Position numbers and translations under genes: made by a program. This document shows, piece by piece, positions 39,594 through 48,723 of a stretch of DNA of 64,000 nucleotides. Location: the NCBI GenBank assembly GCA_963719465.1, contig OY970386.1:930001-994000 (forward strand), given 5' to 3'. The notes beneath the pieces are model-generated. The model had not been told where the DNA came from, did not search any database, and saw nothing but the letters and a program-made list of their open reading frames with translations. Within the stretch, counting starts at the first letter, position 1, and each line of letters opens with the position of its first letter. This DNA is from JALHUB01 sp963719465 (GTDB lineage Bacteria; Chloroflexota; Dehalococcoidia; DSTF01; JALHUB01).

Positions 39594-41576
39594 ATGCGAA
39601 ATCTCAACAGCCTCCTGCTGGCGGCTCAGAAGAGCCAGAGCGCCGTGCCGTACGTTCAAGTGCGATTGCGCGCGCAGGTAGGCGGCGTGGCGCGGTTGAG
39701 CTGGGAGCGGCTGTACAGCGGCACGGAGGCCGATTGCTTCCACGCCGTCACTATGCCCGGCGACGGCAGTCTCCTTCGCGCCCGCGTGGACCCCTCTACA
39801 GCTCACGTGCTGGTCCAGCGCGTCGCATCGCCGGGACCGGGCTCCAACTTCGCGACGTGGTCATCCCTTGCGAGCGTTTCGCCGAATGCGCCGATCGCGC
39901 TGGCGAGCAACGGCTCCCAGGCGCTGCTCTTCTTCGTCGACACGAACGGCACGACGCTGAAACTGGCGGCGAGCAGCGATTACGGGCAATCGTTTGCCAG
40001 CCCGACGACGCTTCTGACAGCGTCCGGGACGGTGAGTGCGCTGGCGGCGGAGCTGAAGCCGGACGGCACGGCCGTCGTCATCTTCGCGGTCGCGGGCGTC
40101 GTCTACCGGATCAGGCGCAGCGGCGGCTCGTGGGGCACGGCGGCCGCCTGGAGCAACAGCGTCGCCAGCGTAAGCGGCCTGGCCTGCTATTACGATTTCG
40201 ATTTCGACGTGATCGTCACGGGCACGGATTCGAGCGGCTCAGTGAAGGTCTGGACGGCGGTCTACGGCGATGGCTTCGGGCAATCGCTGGACACGTGGTC
40301 GCCGCTGACGGAGGTGGCGCGGGCGGACGCCGGTTCCAATGTGACATTCAGTGCCCCGTCGCTTACGCGAGCAGACCTGCTGCGTCTCTTCTTCGTCGAG
40401 AAGTACACGGGGAGCCAAGCGTACGCCAGGCCGACGTGGAGCCACACCTCGGTGTTTGGTGATTTCAGCGCGAACTCGTGGCGCGAGTCGGTGCCGTTCG
40501 AGACGGCCGGGGAATACGGGATGGCGATCACGTGCGGCGGGGGCTGCGTCTGGCTATCGTCGGCGGCGGGCGTCTGGCAGGCGGCGCTGGACGGATCGAT
40601 GCTGGACGTGAGCGACGACGTTCTGGAAATCGTCTCGGACGTCGGGCCGTTTGACGGACGCGTTCGCATCGTCCTCCGGAATGACGACGGCCGCTATTCG
40701 GACCTCACGTCGGGCGGGAATGACCTGATTGGCCTTTCGGCGCAGGTTGACGTCAGCCCAGGCTTCACGACAAGCGCGGGAATCGAGGTGTCGGTTGGGC
40801 AGCGCTACTGGCTGGAAGGCTGGGAGTACGAATGGGGCAGCGGAAGCTCGACTTTCACGCTGTTGGCTCGGGACGGCTGGTGGCTTCTGCGTCATTGGCG
40901 GGCACGCCGGCAATACGCGTGGAACGCCGGCGACGCGAACGTCTTTCAGCTCCTAAGCTTCGTGTTCGCGCGAGCGGGCCTTGAGTCGGGCTGCTTGAGC
41001 GCGAGCCCGGCGCTGACGTTGCTCAAGCCTTCGTTCGCGATACAGCCGAGCGAAGACGGGCTGACGGCGGTGCAGCGGCTGCTGCGAATGGTGCCGGACG
41101 TCGTCTGCATGACGGGCGAGACGGCGCTGATCCTCAATCCGCTGCCGGGGGACGCGTCGACTTACTCCTACGGTAGCGACCATTCGATCCTAAGCGGCCG
41201 CTATGGCCTGCCCGATCGGGCCGTGAACCGGGTGCAGGTATTTGGTCAGGGGGTCGTTGTCGACGAGTTCGACTGGCCGAGCGTGGACGCGTTGTACGAC
41301 CGTCTGCTACAGGTGCAGGACGTGAACCTGACGACGGTCCCGGATGCGGAGGCGCGAGCGGAGGCGTTGCTGCGGCAGGCGACGATGGCCTCGCTCTCGG
41401 ACGAGATCGTGGTGCCGCCAAACTGCGGCCAGGAGCTCTACGACGTGGTGACGGTGACGGATGCGCGCGCCGGTCTGAATGCGGTGGCTCGTCGGGTGAG
41501 CGGGCTGGGCCTTCGCTACGTCCGCGGCGGTACGAAGCCCGTGTGCGAGATGCGATTGCGCCTGGGCGCGGTCTAG
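39594..41576 (+). CDS. Phage tail hub/baseplate protein with beta-propeller part
   Basis: The 660-residue protein has two parts. Residues about 50-330 contain repeats of the sialidase or BNR type (LKLAASSDYGQSFASPTTLL, VVYRIRRSGGSWGTAAAWSN), suggesting a beta-propeller. Residues about 340-660 resemble the tail hub or Gp44/gp27-type fold: DVLEIVSDVGPFDGRVRIVL, YWLEGWEYEWGSGSSTFTLL, GLTAVQRLLRMVPDVVCMTG. A hub with a carbohydrate-reading propeller would place receptor binding at the tip. This two-part design is unusual for tailed phages. The assignment is by domain-level resemblance. Confidence 0.6.
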   Translation: MRNLNSLLLAAQKSQSAVPYVQVRLRAQVGGVARLSWERLYSGTEADCFHAVTMPGDGSLLRARVDPSTAHVLVQRVASPGPGSNFATWSSLASVSPNAPIALASNGSQALLFFVDTNGTTLKLAASSDYGQSFASPTTLLTASGTVSALAAELKPDGTAVVIFAVAGVVYRIRRSGGSWGTAAAWSNSVASVSGLACYYDFDFDVIVTGTDSSGSVKVWTAVYGDGFGQSLDTWSPLTEVARADAGSNVTFSAPSLTRADLLRLFFVEKYTGSQAYARPTWSHTSVFGDFSANSWRESVPFETAGEYGMAITCGGGCVWLSSAAGVWQAALDGSMLDVSDDVLEIVSDVGPFDGRVRIVLRNDDGRYSDLTSGGNDLIGLSAQVDVSPGFTTSAGIEVSVGQRYWLEGWEYEWGSGSSTFTLLARDGWWLLRHWRARRQYAWNAGDANVFQLLSFVFARAGLESGCLSASPALTLLKPSFAIQPSEDGLTAVQRLLRMVPDVVCMTGETALILNPLPGDASTYSYGSDHSILSGRYGLPDRAVNRVQVFGQGVVVDEFDWPSVDALYDRLLQVQDVNLTTVPDAEARAEALLRQATMASLSDEIVVPPNCGQELYDVVTVTDARAGLNAVARRVSGLGLRYVRGGTKPVCEMRLRLGAV

Positions 41577-41588
41577 GAGGACTCATCG

Positions 41589-41801
41589 ATGGTCGTGCGC
41601 AAGGGCGAGGTCAAGGCTTTCGATCCGGTCAGCTACACGGCGACGGTGCGGCTGACGGAAAGCCTGTCGGTGTGGCTGGCGGGCATTCCGGTGGCGCGGA
41701 ACGTGGCGGCGTCGGAGATGCAGGCGGGCCGGAGTTGCGCGGTGATATTCTTCGACGACGGAAATCCAAGGGATGCGGTACTGGTGGCAGTCTATAGTTA
41801 G
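41589..41801 (+). CDS. Small spike/OB-like baseplate protein
   Basis: The ATG follows AGGAGG eight bases away. The 70-residue beta-rich protein (KGEVKAFDPVSYTATVRLTE, GRSCAVIFFDDGNPRDAVLV) resembles the OB-fold of gpV-type spikes, with the frequent GxVxxxxP and FFDDGNPxDAVLVAV pattern. It sits directly after the hub gene, as expected for a hub-spike pair. Confidence 0.6.
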   Translation: MVVRKGEVKAFDPVSYTATVRLTESLSVWLAGIPVARNVAASEMQAGRSCAVIFFDDGNPRDAVLVAVYS

Positions 41802-41811
41802 GGGGAAAAGA

Positions 41812-42135
41812 ATGATCGAGCCAATTGTGGCGATTACGGCGCTGGCGTTTCTTTCCGAGAGCCTGACGGAGTACCTGTTCGCGGCGCCGCTTTCGGCGGT
41901 CAAGCTGCCGGCGAGCCTGACTCGCTACGTCGCGGTAGCGGTCGGCGTGCTGCTGGCCTGGACGTACAACGTCGACATGACGCGCGAGGTGCTGGGGTTG
42001 ACGCCACGACCGGCGGCACTCGGCATCGTGCTAAGCGGCATTGTGATGGGCCGGGGCGCGAGCTACGTGCACGATTTCTATCAGAGCTATCTACGCCCGG
42101 GCGATGACAAGGGAGCGACGACCAGTGGCACGTGA
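41812..42135 (+). CDS. Holin-like membrane protein
   Basis: The ATG at 41812 follows GGGGGAAAAGA; an upstream in-frame Met at 41773 lies inside the previous gene. The 107-residue protein has three hydrophobic segments: VAITALAFLSESLTEYLF, a TRYVAVAVGVLLAWTYN region and ALGIVLSGIVMGRG. A cytoplasmic tail follows. Position and size suit a phage membrane protein; no endolysin gene follows, so a lysis role is not supported. Confidence 0.55.
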   Translation: MIEPIVAITALAFLSESLTEYLFAAPLSAVKLPASLTRYVAVAVGVLLAWTYNVDMTREVLGLTPRPAALGIVLSGIVMGRGASYVHDFYQSYLRPGDDKGATTSGT

Positions 42136-42289
42136 TTCGCAGCGCCCGCCTCGCTCGTCAAAGGCCCGGCCTCCCTCAGGCGGAGCCATACCGTCGTTGC
42201 GAAAGCAGTCGATACCGAGGAACGATTCGCTGCGGGGACCGGTGATCCTCGGCGGCGCGGCCGCGGTGCCATCGGTGTGGGAGGACTGA
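42125..42289 (+). CDS. Small Pro-rich protein at the cluster end
   Basis: GTG at 42125 with AGGGAG upstream, overlapping the holin-like stop by 11 bases. The 54-residue product begins MARDSQRPPRSSKARPPSGG and ends LGGAAAVPSVWED. It is compositionally simple. The overlap and ribosome site favour a real gene, but this is weak. It is the last gene of the + strand cluster. Confidence 0.4.
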   Translation: MARDSQRPPRSSKARPPSGGAIPSLRKQSIPRNDSLRGPVILGGAAAVPSVWED

Positions 42290-42344
42290 GACGCGGGATC
42301 GCAGCAACGTCCAGACGGGCTTCGGGGTGAGTTTCGTTCGATGC

Positions 42345-42370
42345 GGGCGGTTCGGCAACCCGAACCGCCC
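42345..42370. repeat. REP-like hairpin repeat, copy 1
   Basis: Perfect 11-bp stem GGGCGGTTCGG / CCGAACCGCCC with a CAAC loop, followed by GGCCGGCAAAGGCC. The same stem-loop with an extended stem recurs at 59588-59615, also between genes and followed by GCGGGCAAGGC. It looks like a small dispersed repeat family. Confidence 0.7.
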
Positions 42371-42561
42371 GGCCGGCAAAGGCCGCCCCTCCATCAGCGC
42401 TCGACGTCGATTCTCCTCGAGCGGCCGGGGCCGGCGCAACCGCCTCCGTTAATCCCAATCGCTCCACTCGAAGCACTTCCGTCGAAGCGACACGGCATCA
42501 CACGCCCGCCTCTCGACCTCTCGCACCACGCTGATCTCGCCGCTCGACGCCGCCTTTCCCC

Positions 42562-42590
42562 TTGCCGAGCCACCGCCGCTGCGCTATACT
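42562..42590 (+). promoter_or_regulatory. dnaN promoter
   Basis: TTGCCG (42562-42567), 17 bases, TATACT (42585-42590), 42 bases before the dnaN ATG. Confidence 0.65.
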
Positions 42591-42632
42591 TCCGACAACC
42601 AGCGAATCGAAATGTTGAAGTAGGTGATCACT

Positions 42633-43766
42633 ATGAAGCTTTCTTGCCTCCAGGAGAACCTCGCCCACGGACTCGGAATCGTCGGCCGCGCGGTGGCGAC
42701 GCGCAGCACGCTGCCGATCACCGGTCACGTCCTCATCGCCAGCGACGGCGGCCGCCTCAAGCTCTCGGCCACGAACCTGGAGATCGCCCTCACCTGCTGG
42801 ATCGGGGCGCAGATCGAGGAGGAAGGCGCGATAACGATCCCGGCCCGCTTGCTGACGGACTTCGTGAACTCGCTGCCGCCGGAACGCATCGACATGACGC
42901 TGCCGGCGCGCTCCCGCCAGTTGCGCCTGGTCTGCGCGCGGAACGAGGCGACTATCGGCGGCATGGACGCCGACGATTTTCCGCCGATCCCGCGCGTCGA
43001 AGGCGGCGAAGGGCTGTCGCTTGACCCGAAGGCGCTGCGCACAGCGATAACGCAGGTCGTCTTCGCCGCCGCGACGGATGATTCGCGACCGGTTCTGACC
43101 GGCATCCACACGCTGATGGAGGGCCCGGAGCTGACGCTGGCCGCCGCCGACGGCTTCCGCCTCTCGGTGCATCGCCTGCCGCTGGCCGAGCCCGTCGCCG
43201 ACCGGACCGAGGTCATTGTGCCGGCGCGCGCCCTCGCCGAGGTCAACCGTCTCCTCGCCGACGAGGAAGAGCCCGTGCAGATGACGCTGAACGCGAACCG
43301 GACGCAGGTGCTCTTCCGCCTCAAGAACGTCGAGATGGTGGCGCAGCTAATTCAGGGCACCTTCCCCAACTACAGCCAGCTCATACCGGCCAGCCATACC
43401 ACACGGGCGACCGTGGGCGTGGCCGACTTCCTGCGGGAGACGCGCATCGCCTCCATCTTCGCGCGCGACGGCAGTGGCATCGTGCGGCTGGTGATGACGC
43501 CCGGCGAAGAGCTGACGCCCGGCAAGATGGCGATCTCCGCCCGCGCCGAGGAGATCGGCGACAACCTGGGCGAGATCGACGCGGTGGTCGAGGGCGAAGA
43601 GGCGAAGATAGCGTTCAACGGCAAGTACCTGCAGGACGTGCTGGCGGTGCTGGAGGACGGGCAGGTAGCGCTGGAGACGACGAACCCTTCAAGCCCGGGC
43701 GTGCTGCGGCCGGTCGGCATGGAGAACTACGTCCACGTGGTCATGCCGATGTTCGTGCAGTGGTGA
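42633..43766 (+). CDS. dnaN: DNA polymerase III beta subunit (sliding clamp)
   Basis: The ATG at 42633 follows AGTAGGTGATC. The 377-residue protein is a complete three-domain clamp. The N-terminal MKLSCLQENLAHGLGIVGRA, GHVLIASDGGRLKLSATNLE, the middle LDPKALRTAITQVVFAAATD with DDSRPVLTGI, and the closing NYVHVVMPMFVQW are all typical. The clamp tethers the replicase to DNA. It stands alone after the capsid cluster, with no dnaA nearby in this window, and uses its own promoter. Confidence 0.95.
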   Translation: MKLSCLQENLAHGLGIVGRAVATRSTLPITGHVLIASDGGRLKLSATNLEIALTCWIGAQIEEEGAITIPARLLTDFVNSLPPERIDMTLPARSRQLRLVCARNEATIGGMDADDFPPIPRVEGGEGLSLDPKALRTAITQVVFAAATDDSRPVLTGIHTLMEGPELTLAAADGFRLSVHRLPLAEPVADRTEVIVPARALAEVNRLLADEEEPVQMTLNANRTQVLFRLKNVEMVAQLIQGTFPNYSQLIPASHTTRATVGVADFLRETRIASIFARDGSGIVRLVMTPGEELTPGKMAISARAEEIGDNLGEIDAVVEGEEAKIAFNGKYLQDVLAVLEDGQVALETTNPSSPGVLRPVGMENYVHVVMPMFVQW

Positions 43767-43791
43767 CCACCTGAGCTTCGCGCTCCGAACC

Positions 43792-44518
43792 ATGGACTTC
43801 ACCTCCATCCTTCAGGGGTTTCAAGCGGTGTCGCTGATTGTAGCAGCGTGGACCGCAGTCTACGGCATCAGCGCTTGGAGAAGAGAGTTTCTTGGCAAGA
43901 AGCGGATCGACCTAGCCGAAGAGGTCCTCGTCAGCTTCTACGAAGCCAAGGACGTTCGTAAGGGTTATCCGTAGTCCGTTCGGCGGCGGTGGCGAGGGAT
44001 CCACCAGACAGGCTGGCGAGGGCGAAACGCCAGAAGAGAAGCAAATACTCGACCGGGCGTACGTGGCGTTCGAACGATACGAAAGGCATCGGGAGCTGTT
44101 CAACCGGCTCCGATCGCTGAGATATCGGTTTATGGCCCAGTTCGGGAACGATGCCGCGGGGCCATTTGATGAACTGAACGGAATCGTCCATAACATCTTC
44201 GTCTCCGCACGGATGCTCCCATACTGCTGGCGAGACCAAGGGCACCGCGCGTGGAGTAGCCCCGAGGAATTTGAAGGCCACTTGGAGCAGATGCGACGGG
44301 AGGAGGCGGTGTTCTGGGAAATATCCAGCCACGATGCCATCAACCGCCGTCTCGATGAAGCCGTTACCCACGTCGAAGCAATTTGTGGCCGCATCATTCG
44401 CGAACCACGACGCAGACCCTTCCCGCTTCGCGTGCCCCTCCAGTCGCTCTTCACTAGGGATAGCGACCAAACACGCAGGCAGGAGCCTGGCGGGGGGCCC
44501 GCCGAGGATCAAATGTAG
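43792..44518 (+). pseudogene. Frameshifted hypothetical gene with N-terminal membrane helix
   Basis: The first frame encodes a membrane-anchored start (FQAVSLIVAAWTAVYGISAW, then LAEEVLVSFYEAKDVRK) and stops at 43972. The continuing frame reads VIRSPFGGGGEGSTRQ across the stop and goes on to AYVAFERYERHRELFNRLRS, LRYRFMAQFGNDAAGPF and a C-terminal helix ending at 44518. The break lies near 43955-43970 and may be an insertion of about 10 bases or a single-base error. The domain type is a small membrane-linked helical protein of unknown function. If real, the gene is inactive. Confidence 0.55.
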
Positions 44519-44701
44519 CCCGCTGCCTCTCACCGGCCAGCGTCGAACTCCAAACGACGCCTCCCGCAGTTCGCCACCTTGCCTCTCAGTCAATGAAATG
44601 CGTGGGGCCGCGCGCGACGATGACGGTATAGCGTCCTGTCGGAGAAGGCTGCGTCCCGCACGGGCGGCGACGAGTCGAGGCGCGCTCAAAGGAGGAATGA
44701 G

Positions 44702-45571
44702 ATGCCATACGTCACCGTCGGTGAGGAGAACTCGGCGTCGATTGACATCCACTACGAGGACCACGGCCTGGGAAAGCCGGTCGTGCTCATCCACGGCTTC
44801 CCGCTGAGCGGCCGCTCCTGGGAGAAGCAGATTCCACCTCTGCTCCACGCGGGCTACCGGGTCATCACCTACGACCGGCGCGGCTTCGGCTGGTCCAGTC
44901 AGCCGGTCTTCGGCTACGACTACGACACCTTCGCGAAAGACCTGCACATGCTTATGACGAAGCTCGACCTGCGCGATGCCACGCTGGTCGGCATGTCGAT
45001 GGGCGGCGGCGAGGTGGCGCGCTATCTGGGCACCTACGGCTCGGAGCGCGTGAGCAGGGCCGTCATCGTGTCCGGGGTGCCACCGTTCCTGCTGAAGACG
45101 CCCGATAACCCAAGCGGCCTCGACCGCAGCGTATTCGACGGGATCGTTCAGGCAATCGGAAAGGACCGGCTGGCATTTCTGTCCGAGTTCTTTGCGAACT
45201 TCTACAATGTCGACGAGTTGATGGGAAAGCGCATCAGCGAAGAGGTTCTGCGCGATAGCTGGAACGTAGCCGCTGGCGCCTCTCCAAGCGGCACCATCCA
45301 ATGCGTGCCGACGTGGTACACTGATTTCCGCGAGGACCTGAGGCGCATCGACGTGCCGACACTGGTCATTCACGGGGATGCCGACCGCATTGTGCCTATC
45401 GAGTCGGCGGGATACCGTACACACGAGATGGTCCGCGGAAGCCGCCTGTTAGTCCTGGAAGGGGCGCCCCACGGCCTGCTCTGGACCCACGCCGATGAGG
45501 TCAACCGCGCGCTCGTCGACTTCCTGCGCGGGATGGCGGTCGGCCGGCCGCCGAAGGAGATGGCGGCCTGA
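44702..45571 (+). CDS. Alpha/beta hydrolase, chloroperoxidase-like
   Basis: The ATG follows AAAGGAGGAATGAG. The 289-residue protein has the alpha/beta fold with oxyanion motif HGFPLSGRSW, the nucleophile Ser in GMSMGGGEVARY (about 98-109), Asp in VIHGDADRIVPIES and His in EGAPHGLLWTHADEVN. This is the non-heme chloroperoxidase or perhydrolase-like subgroup, which also includes esterases; the substrate is not fixed. It stands alone. Confidence 0.9.
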   Translation: MPYVTVGEENSASIDIHYEDHGLGKPVVLIHGFPLSGRSWEKQIPPLLHAGYRVITYDRRGFGWSSQPVFGYDYDTFAKDLHMLMTKLDLRDATLVGMSMGGGEVARYLGTYGSERVSRAVIVSGVPPFLLKTPDNPSGLDRSVFDGIVQAIGKDRLAFLSEFFANFYNVDELMGKRISEEVLRDSWNVAAGASPSGTIQCVPTWYTDFREDLRRIDVPTLVIHGDADRIVPIESAGYRTHEMVRGSRLLVLEGAPHGLLWTHADEVNRALVDFLRGMAVGRPPKEMAA

Positions 45572-45733
45572 CATAGATCGCCCTTCGAGTATCGCAATAT
45601 CGTCGGGTGCGCGCCCCTGAATCTGCTGTATAATATGGCCTGATAGGGCTCCCCCGCCTTCGGCCTTCACTTCGCCAGCCGATAAACGATTTGTGGGCCG
45701 GTTATCCGCGGCCACGGCCACGGTGATTGAGAG

Positions 45734-46864
45734 ATGAAGCCGAAGAACCCTTCGGGGGCCGATGGCGGACGCAGCGAACGCGTCCCCGGGGACTCCCAAG
45801 CGAAGCTTCACCGGCGGGGGACGTCGTTGCCCAACGCTCTGGTGCGCCTGATGGCGGCCATGCTCGGCGCGCCGTCAAAGCCTGCCAAGCGCCCGTCTGC
45901 GAAGAAGCCGCCCCAGCCCGAGACCGTTGGGAAGCAAGAAGTGGAAGAGTCGATGCCTGAGAACGTGAAGCCACAAGAGGGGCCGGAAGAGACCTCTCAA
46001 GTGGAGGGGACAGCCGGCGGCGAGGAGTCGAAGGAGAGGCCGGCAGCGACTGCGGAGACCACCGAAGCGACGCGTCGCGCCTTGGATAATCTGGCAATGG
46101 CGCTATCGGAGGCGGAAGCGGCGATACAGGCCACGCAAGAAGAGCCGCGCGCAGGCGAGGGCGCGGTCAAACCGGAACCGGAGCCAGCCGTCGAAGCGCC
46201 GCCAGAAGCGCCTGCGGCCGAGCCACCGCCCCCGCCGCCTCCACCGGTTCCCGACGCGCTGGAAGGGACTCACGAAATGTTGCGCATCCTCGCCGACCAC
46301 TTCGACCACGCGCTTGACCGGATGGCGGACGAACGCCGGATCGTGATCGACGAACTGCAATCCGTGGTGCGAGCGGCTCGGGACCAATCAGACCGGGCGC
46401 TCGACCGGATCGACCAGGACCGGCGCATGCTGGCAGAGCAGGTCGCGGCGCTTTCAGCCGCCTTCGACCGGCTGCAACGGCGCATCGATGACCTTTCCCA
46501 CTACGTGCTGGCGTCTCGGTCGCCTTCGCCTATCCAGGTCGAGGAGGAGGAGGAGAAGGCGCCGGAGGAGAGCGAGCCAGCGTTCATGCCGGGCGACCAG
46601 GGCCTAGTCCTGGTGATATCGTCGGTGCCGGGCTTCCAGGGGCTGATGGAGGTGCAGCGGGCGCTCAGCCGCATACCGGCCATCGAAGGGGCGTCCGTTG
46701 AGCGTTACTTCGACGGCGAGGCGCGGATCGTCCTCATGCTGCGGGAGCCGATCACGGCTGAACACCTGCTGGAAACGCTGTCGCAGGCAACGGGGCAGCA
46801 ACTACAGCTCGAGGAGTCGCGTCCGGAGGCGATGCGGATGCGGGTGCGGTTCCGCAGTTCCTAG
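45734..46864 (+). CDS. Low-complexity coiled-coil protein of unknown function
   Basis: The 376-residue protein has a basic N-terminus, an acidic Pro/Glu-rich middle (about 75-175, including a PPPPPPPP run) and a helical coiled-coil part (about 185-260, with DHALDRMADERRIVIDELQS, SDRALDRIDQDRRMLAEQVA). A C-terminal alpha/beta domain (about 300-376) includes LVISSVPGFQGLMEVQRALS. The last part resembles a small ferredoxin-like domain. No signal peptide. A TATAAT lies about 100 bases upstream without a good -35. It converges on the next gene. Confidence 0.6.
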   Translation: MKPKNPSGADGGRSERVPGDSQAKLHRRGTSLPNALVRLMAAMLGAPSKPAKRPSAKKPPQPETVGKQEVEESMPENVKPQEGPEETSQVEGTAGGEESKERPAATAETTEATRRALDNLAMALSEAEAAIQATQEEPRAGEGAVKPEPEPAVEAPPEAPAAEPPPPPPPPVPDALEGTHEMLRILADHFDHALDRMADERRIVIDELQSVVRAARDQSDRALDRIDQDRRMLAEQVAALSAAFDRLQRRIDDLSHYVLASRSPSPIQVEEEEEKAPEESEPAFMPGDQGLVLVISSVPGFQGLMEVQRALSRIPAIEGASVERYFDGEARIVLMLREPITAEHLLETLSQATGQQLQLEESRPEAMRMRVRFRSS

Positions 46865-46873
46865 CTCCACATC

Positions 46874-47758
46874 CTAGCGGCGGAGGGCGCGGGCAATCGC
46901 CTCGATGTGCTCAGGCGTGCCGCCGCAGCAGACGCCGATGAGCTTGACACCAATTCCCGCGGCCCACTGCGCATAATCCGCCATCCGCTCCGGCGTGCCG
47001 TCGTAGACCGTTTCGCCGCCGACGGTGACGGGGATGCCGGCGTTCAGCTTCGCGATCAGCGGCATTTGGGGCGCTGCTTCGACAAACTGCTGAAATAGCG
47101 TCTGATAGCCCTCCAGGCCGCGGCCGCAGTTGGCGCCCACCGCGAAGAGCTTCAGCTCGCGCGCCTTCTCAACGAGTTGCGCCGCCGTCACGCCCATCAT
47201 CGTCCGCAGGCCCGCTTCCGGCTTGCCCGTGTCGAAGGACATGGTCAGCGCCACTGGCAGATCCGACACGCTGCGGGCGCCTTCGACCGCCGCGACCGCC
47301 TCGCCCAGGTCGGCCATGGTCTCCACGTGGAAGAAATCGACGCCGCCTTCCGCCAGCGCCGCCGCCTGCTTCGCGAAGGCGTCGCGCAGCTCTTCCGCCG
47401 TCACTTCGCCGATGACGAGGAGCTTGCCGCTGGGGCCGATCGTGCCCGCGACAGCAACGTTCGCGCCGGCCGCTTCTCTGGCGATGTTGGCGGCGGCGAA
47501 GTTGACCTCCCGGACACGGTCGCCGAGTCCGTACTTCAGCAGGCGAAAGCGAGTGCCGTTGAAGCTGTTCGTCTCGACGACCTCCGCGCCGGCTTCGACG
47601 TAGGCGCGATGGCAGGCGGCGACGGTCTCCGGCGCGAGCAAGTTCAGCCACTCGGAGATGTCCGACGCCTCCTTGCCGACCTTCGTGAGCGCCGGCGCGA
47701 GGTACGTGCCTTTGGAACCATCGTAGATGGTGGGACGGTCGAGAGAAGGAACGGGCAA
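46874..47758 (-). CDS. Homocysteine S-methyltransferase family protein
   Basis: TTG start at 47758 after AGGGAGG; longer frames have no ribosome site and no matching family sequence. The 294-residue protein has the barrel of the family: an Asp/Gly-rich start (TIYDGSKGTYLAP), EVVETNSFNGTRFRLLKYGL, FHVETMADLGEAVAAVEG, and the zinc-binding Cys in VGANCGRG and GVCCGGTPEHIEAIA. These proteins move methyl groups from a donor to homocysteine or a related thiol. The donor is unknown. It precedes no other methionine gene here. Confidence 0.88.
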   Translation of the reverse strand: MPVPSLDRPTIYDGSKGTYLAPALTKVGKEASDISEWLNLLAPETVAACHRAYVEAGAEVVETNSFNGTRFRLLKYGLGDRVREVNFAAANIAREAAGANVAVAGTIGPSGKLLVIGEVTAEELRDAFAKQAAALAEGGVDFFHVETMADLGEAVAAVEGARSVSDLPVALTMSFDTGKPEAGLRTMMGVTAAQLVEKARELKLFAVGANCGRGLEGYQTLFQQFVEAAPQMPLIAKLNAGIPVTVGGETVYDGTPERMADYAQWAAGIGVKLIGVCCGGTPEHIEAIARALRR

Positions 47759-47768
47759 ATCTACCTCC

Positions 47769-48416
47769 CTAACGTGAGATCTGCAGGAAAGAGTATACAG
47801 CCTCGTCGGCCAGGCTTTCCACGACGAGGTCGGCCGCGGCAAGCTCTTCCCGCCGCCGTCCGGCAGCGAGGGCAATACAACGCATGCCGGCCCGCTTCGC
47901 CGCCTCGACGCCGCCGGGCGCATCCTCAATGACAACGCAGCCGGTGGCCGGCGCCGCGAGCCGTTCCGCAGCAAGAAGGTAGCCCTGAGGGTCTGGCTTG
48001 CCGCGCTGGACGTCCTCCTCGCAGATGAGCGCGTCGAAGGCGTCGGCGAGGGCGATCGCTTTCAGGACCGTCTCGACGTTCAGCCCGGGCGCGGATGAGA
48101 CGACCGCCTGCCTGATGCCAGCAGCGCGCAGCCGACGCACCAGATCGACGGCGCCGGGCAGAGGCGCGATCTTGTCTTCAATCGCCGCTCGAAACAGCTC
48201 TTCCTTGCGGTTGGCGAGCACCCGGGCCCGCTCCGGCGGCATTTCGCCGAGTACCATGCGCAGGATGTCGTCGTTGCGGAGGCCGAAGGTACGGCGGAAC
48301 TCCTCTTGGCTGAGGTCTTTGCCCTGGGAGGCGAAGAGCGCGCGCCAGGCTTGAAAATGGAACGGCGCCGTGTCGACGAGGACGCCGTCCATGTCCCAGA
48401 GAACCGCTTCGACCAC
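47769..48416 (-). CDS. HAD hydrolase, beta-phosphoglucomutase-like
   Basis: GTG at 48416 follows AGGAGGGCG and gives MVEAVLWDMDGVLVDTAPFH, the normal beginning of this family; an ATG at 48443 is an alternative. The 215-residue protein has the DxDG nucleophile motif, a cap domain (about 15-80), the Ser/Thr motif in RQAVVSSAPGLNV, and the Lys and acidic motifs in QRGKPDPQGYLLAAERL and CVVIEDAPGGVEAAKRAGM. It is a phosphatase or sugar-phosphate mutase; the exact substrate cannot be told. It lies 10 bases before the methyltransferase gene and is probably co-transcribed with it. Confidence 0.88.
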   Translation of the reverse strand: MVEAVLWDMDGVLVDTAPFHFQAWRALFASQGKDLSQEEFRRTFGLRNDDILRMVLGEMPPERARVLANRKEELFRAAIEDKIAPLPGAVDLVRRLRAAGIRQAVVSSAPGLNVETVLKAIALADAFDALICEEDVQRGKPDPQGYLLAAERLAAPATGCVVIEDAPGGVEAAKRAGMRCIALAAGRRREELAAADLVVESLADEAVYSFLQISR

Positions 48417-48723
48417 GCGCGCCCTCCTGGCGAAAGCAACCATCGGAATGTAGCACGGCGGGAACGGCTGCGTCGACCGGAGCCCGCGAAGGCCGTCGAG
48501 CAGGAAGGACATCATAGATTCGACAAAGCAGCAGACCGGGGACAAGGGGGAGTCATGTTGACTTAAAATGAGACCTAGGGATAACCTCGATTTGCGCCAG
48601 TTTGCACAAGCGCCCTCGACTTCAATGGTCTGCGGCAGGAAGCAGCAGGCCTGGGGGGAGGCGCCGGGGCGATCCCGGCTGAGAGACTCGATTCTGCAAT
48701 AAGAGCCAAAGGAGAGATGCCGC
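48417..48723. other. Divergent region between HAD gene and acs
   Basis: No gene seen. A possible acs promoter has TTGACT at 48558-48563 and GATAAC at 48580-48585 with a 16-base spacer. GAAAG-type leaders for the minus-strand gene are near 48430. Confidence 0.4.

Larger units (their letters stand above)
42290..42632. other. Gap between capsid cluster and dnaN
   Basis: No gene is recognised. The gap holds the REP-like hairpin at 42345-42370 and the dnaN promoter at 42562-42590. Confidence 0.5.

Noticed and set aside
40344..40358. Another GTGACATTC string inside the tail hub gene
   Set aside because: No TTGAC follows at 7 bases and it lies within coding sequence, so it is not another copy of the capsid promoter.
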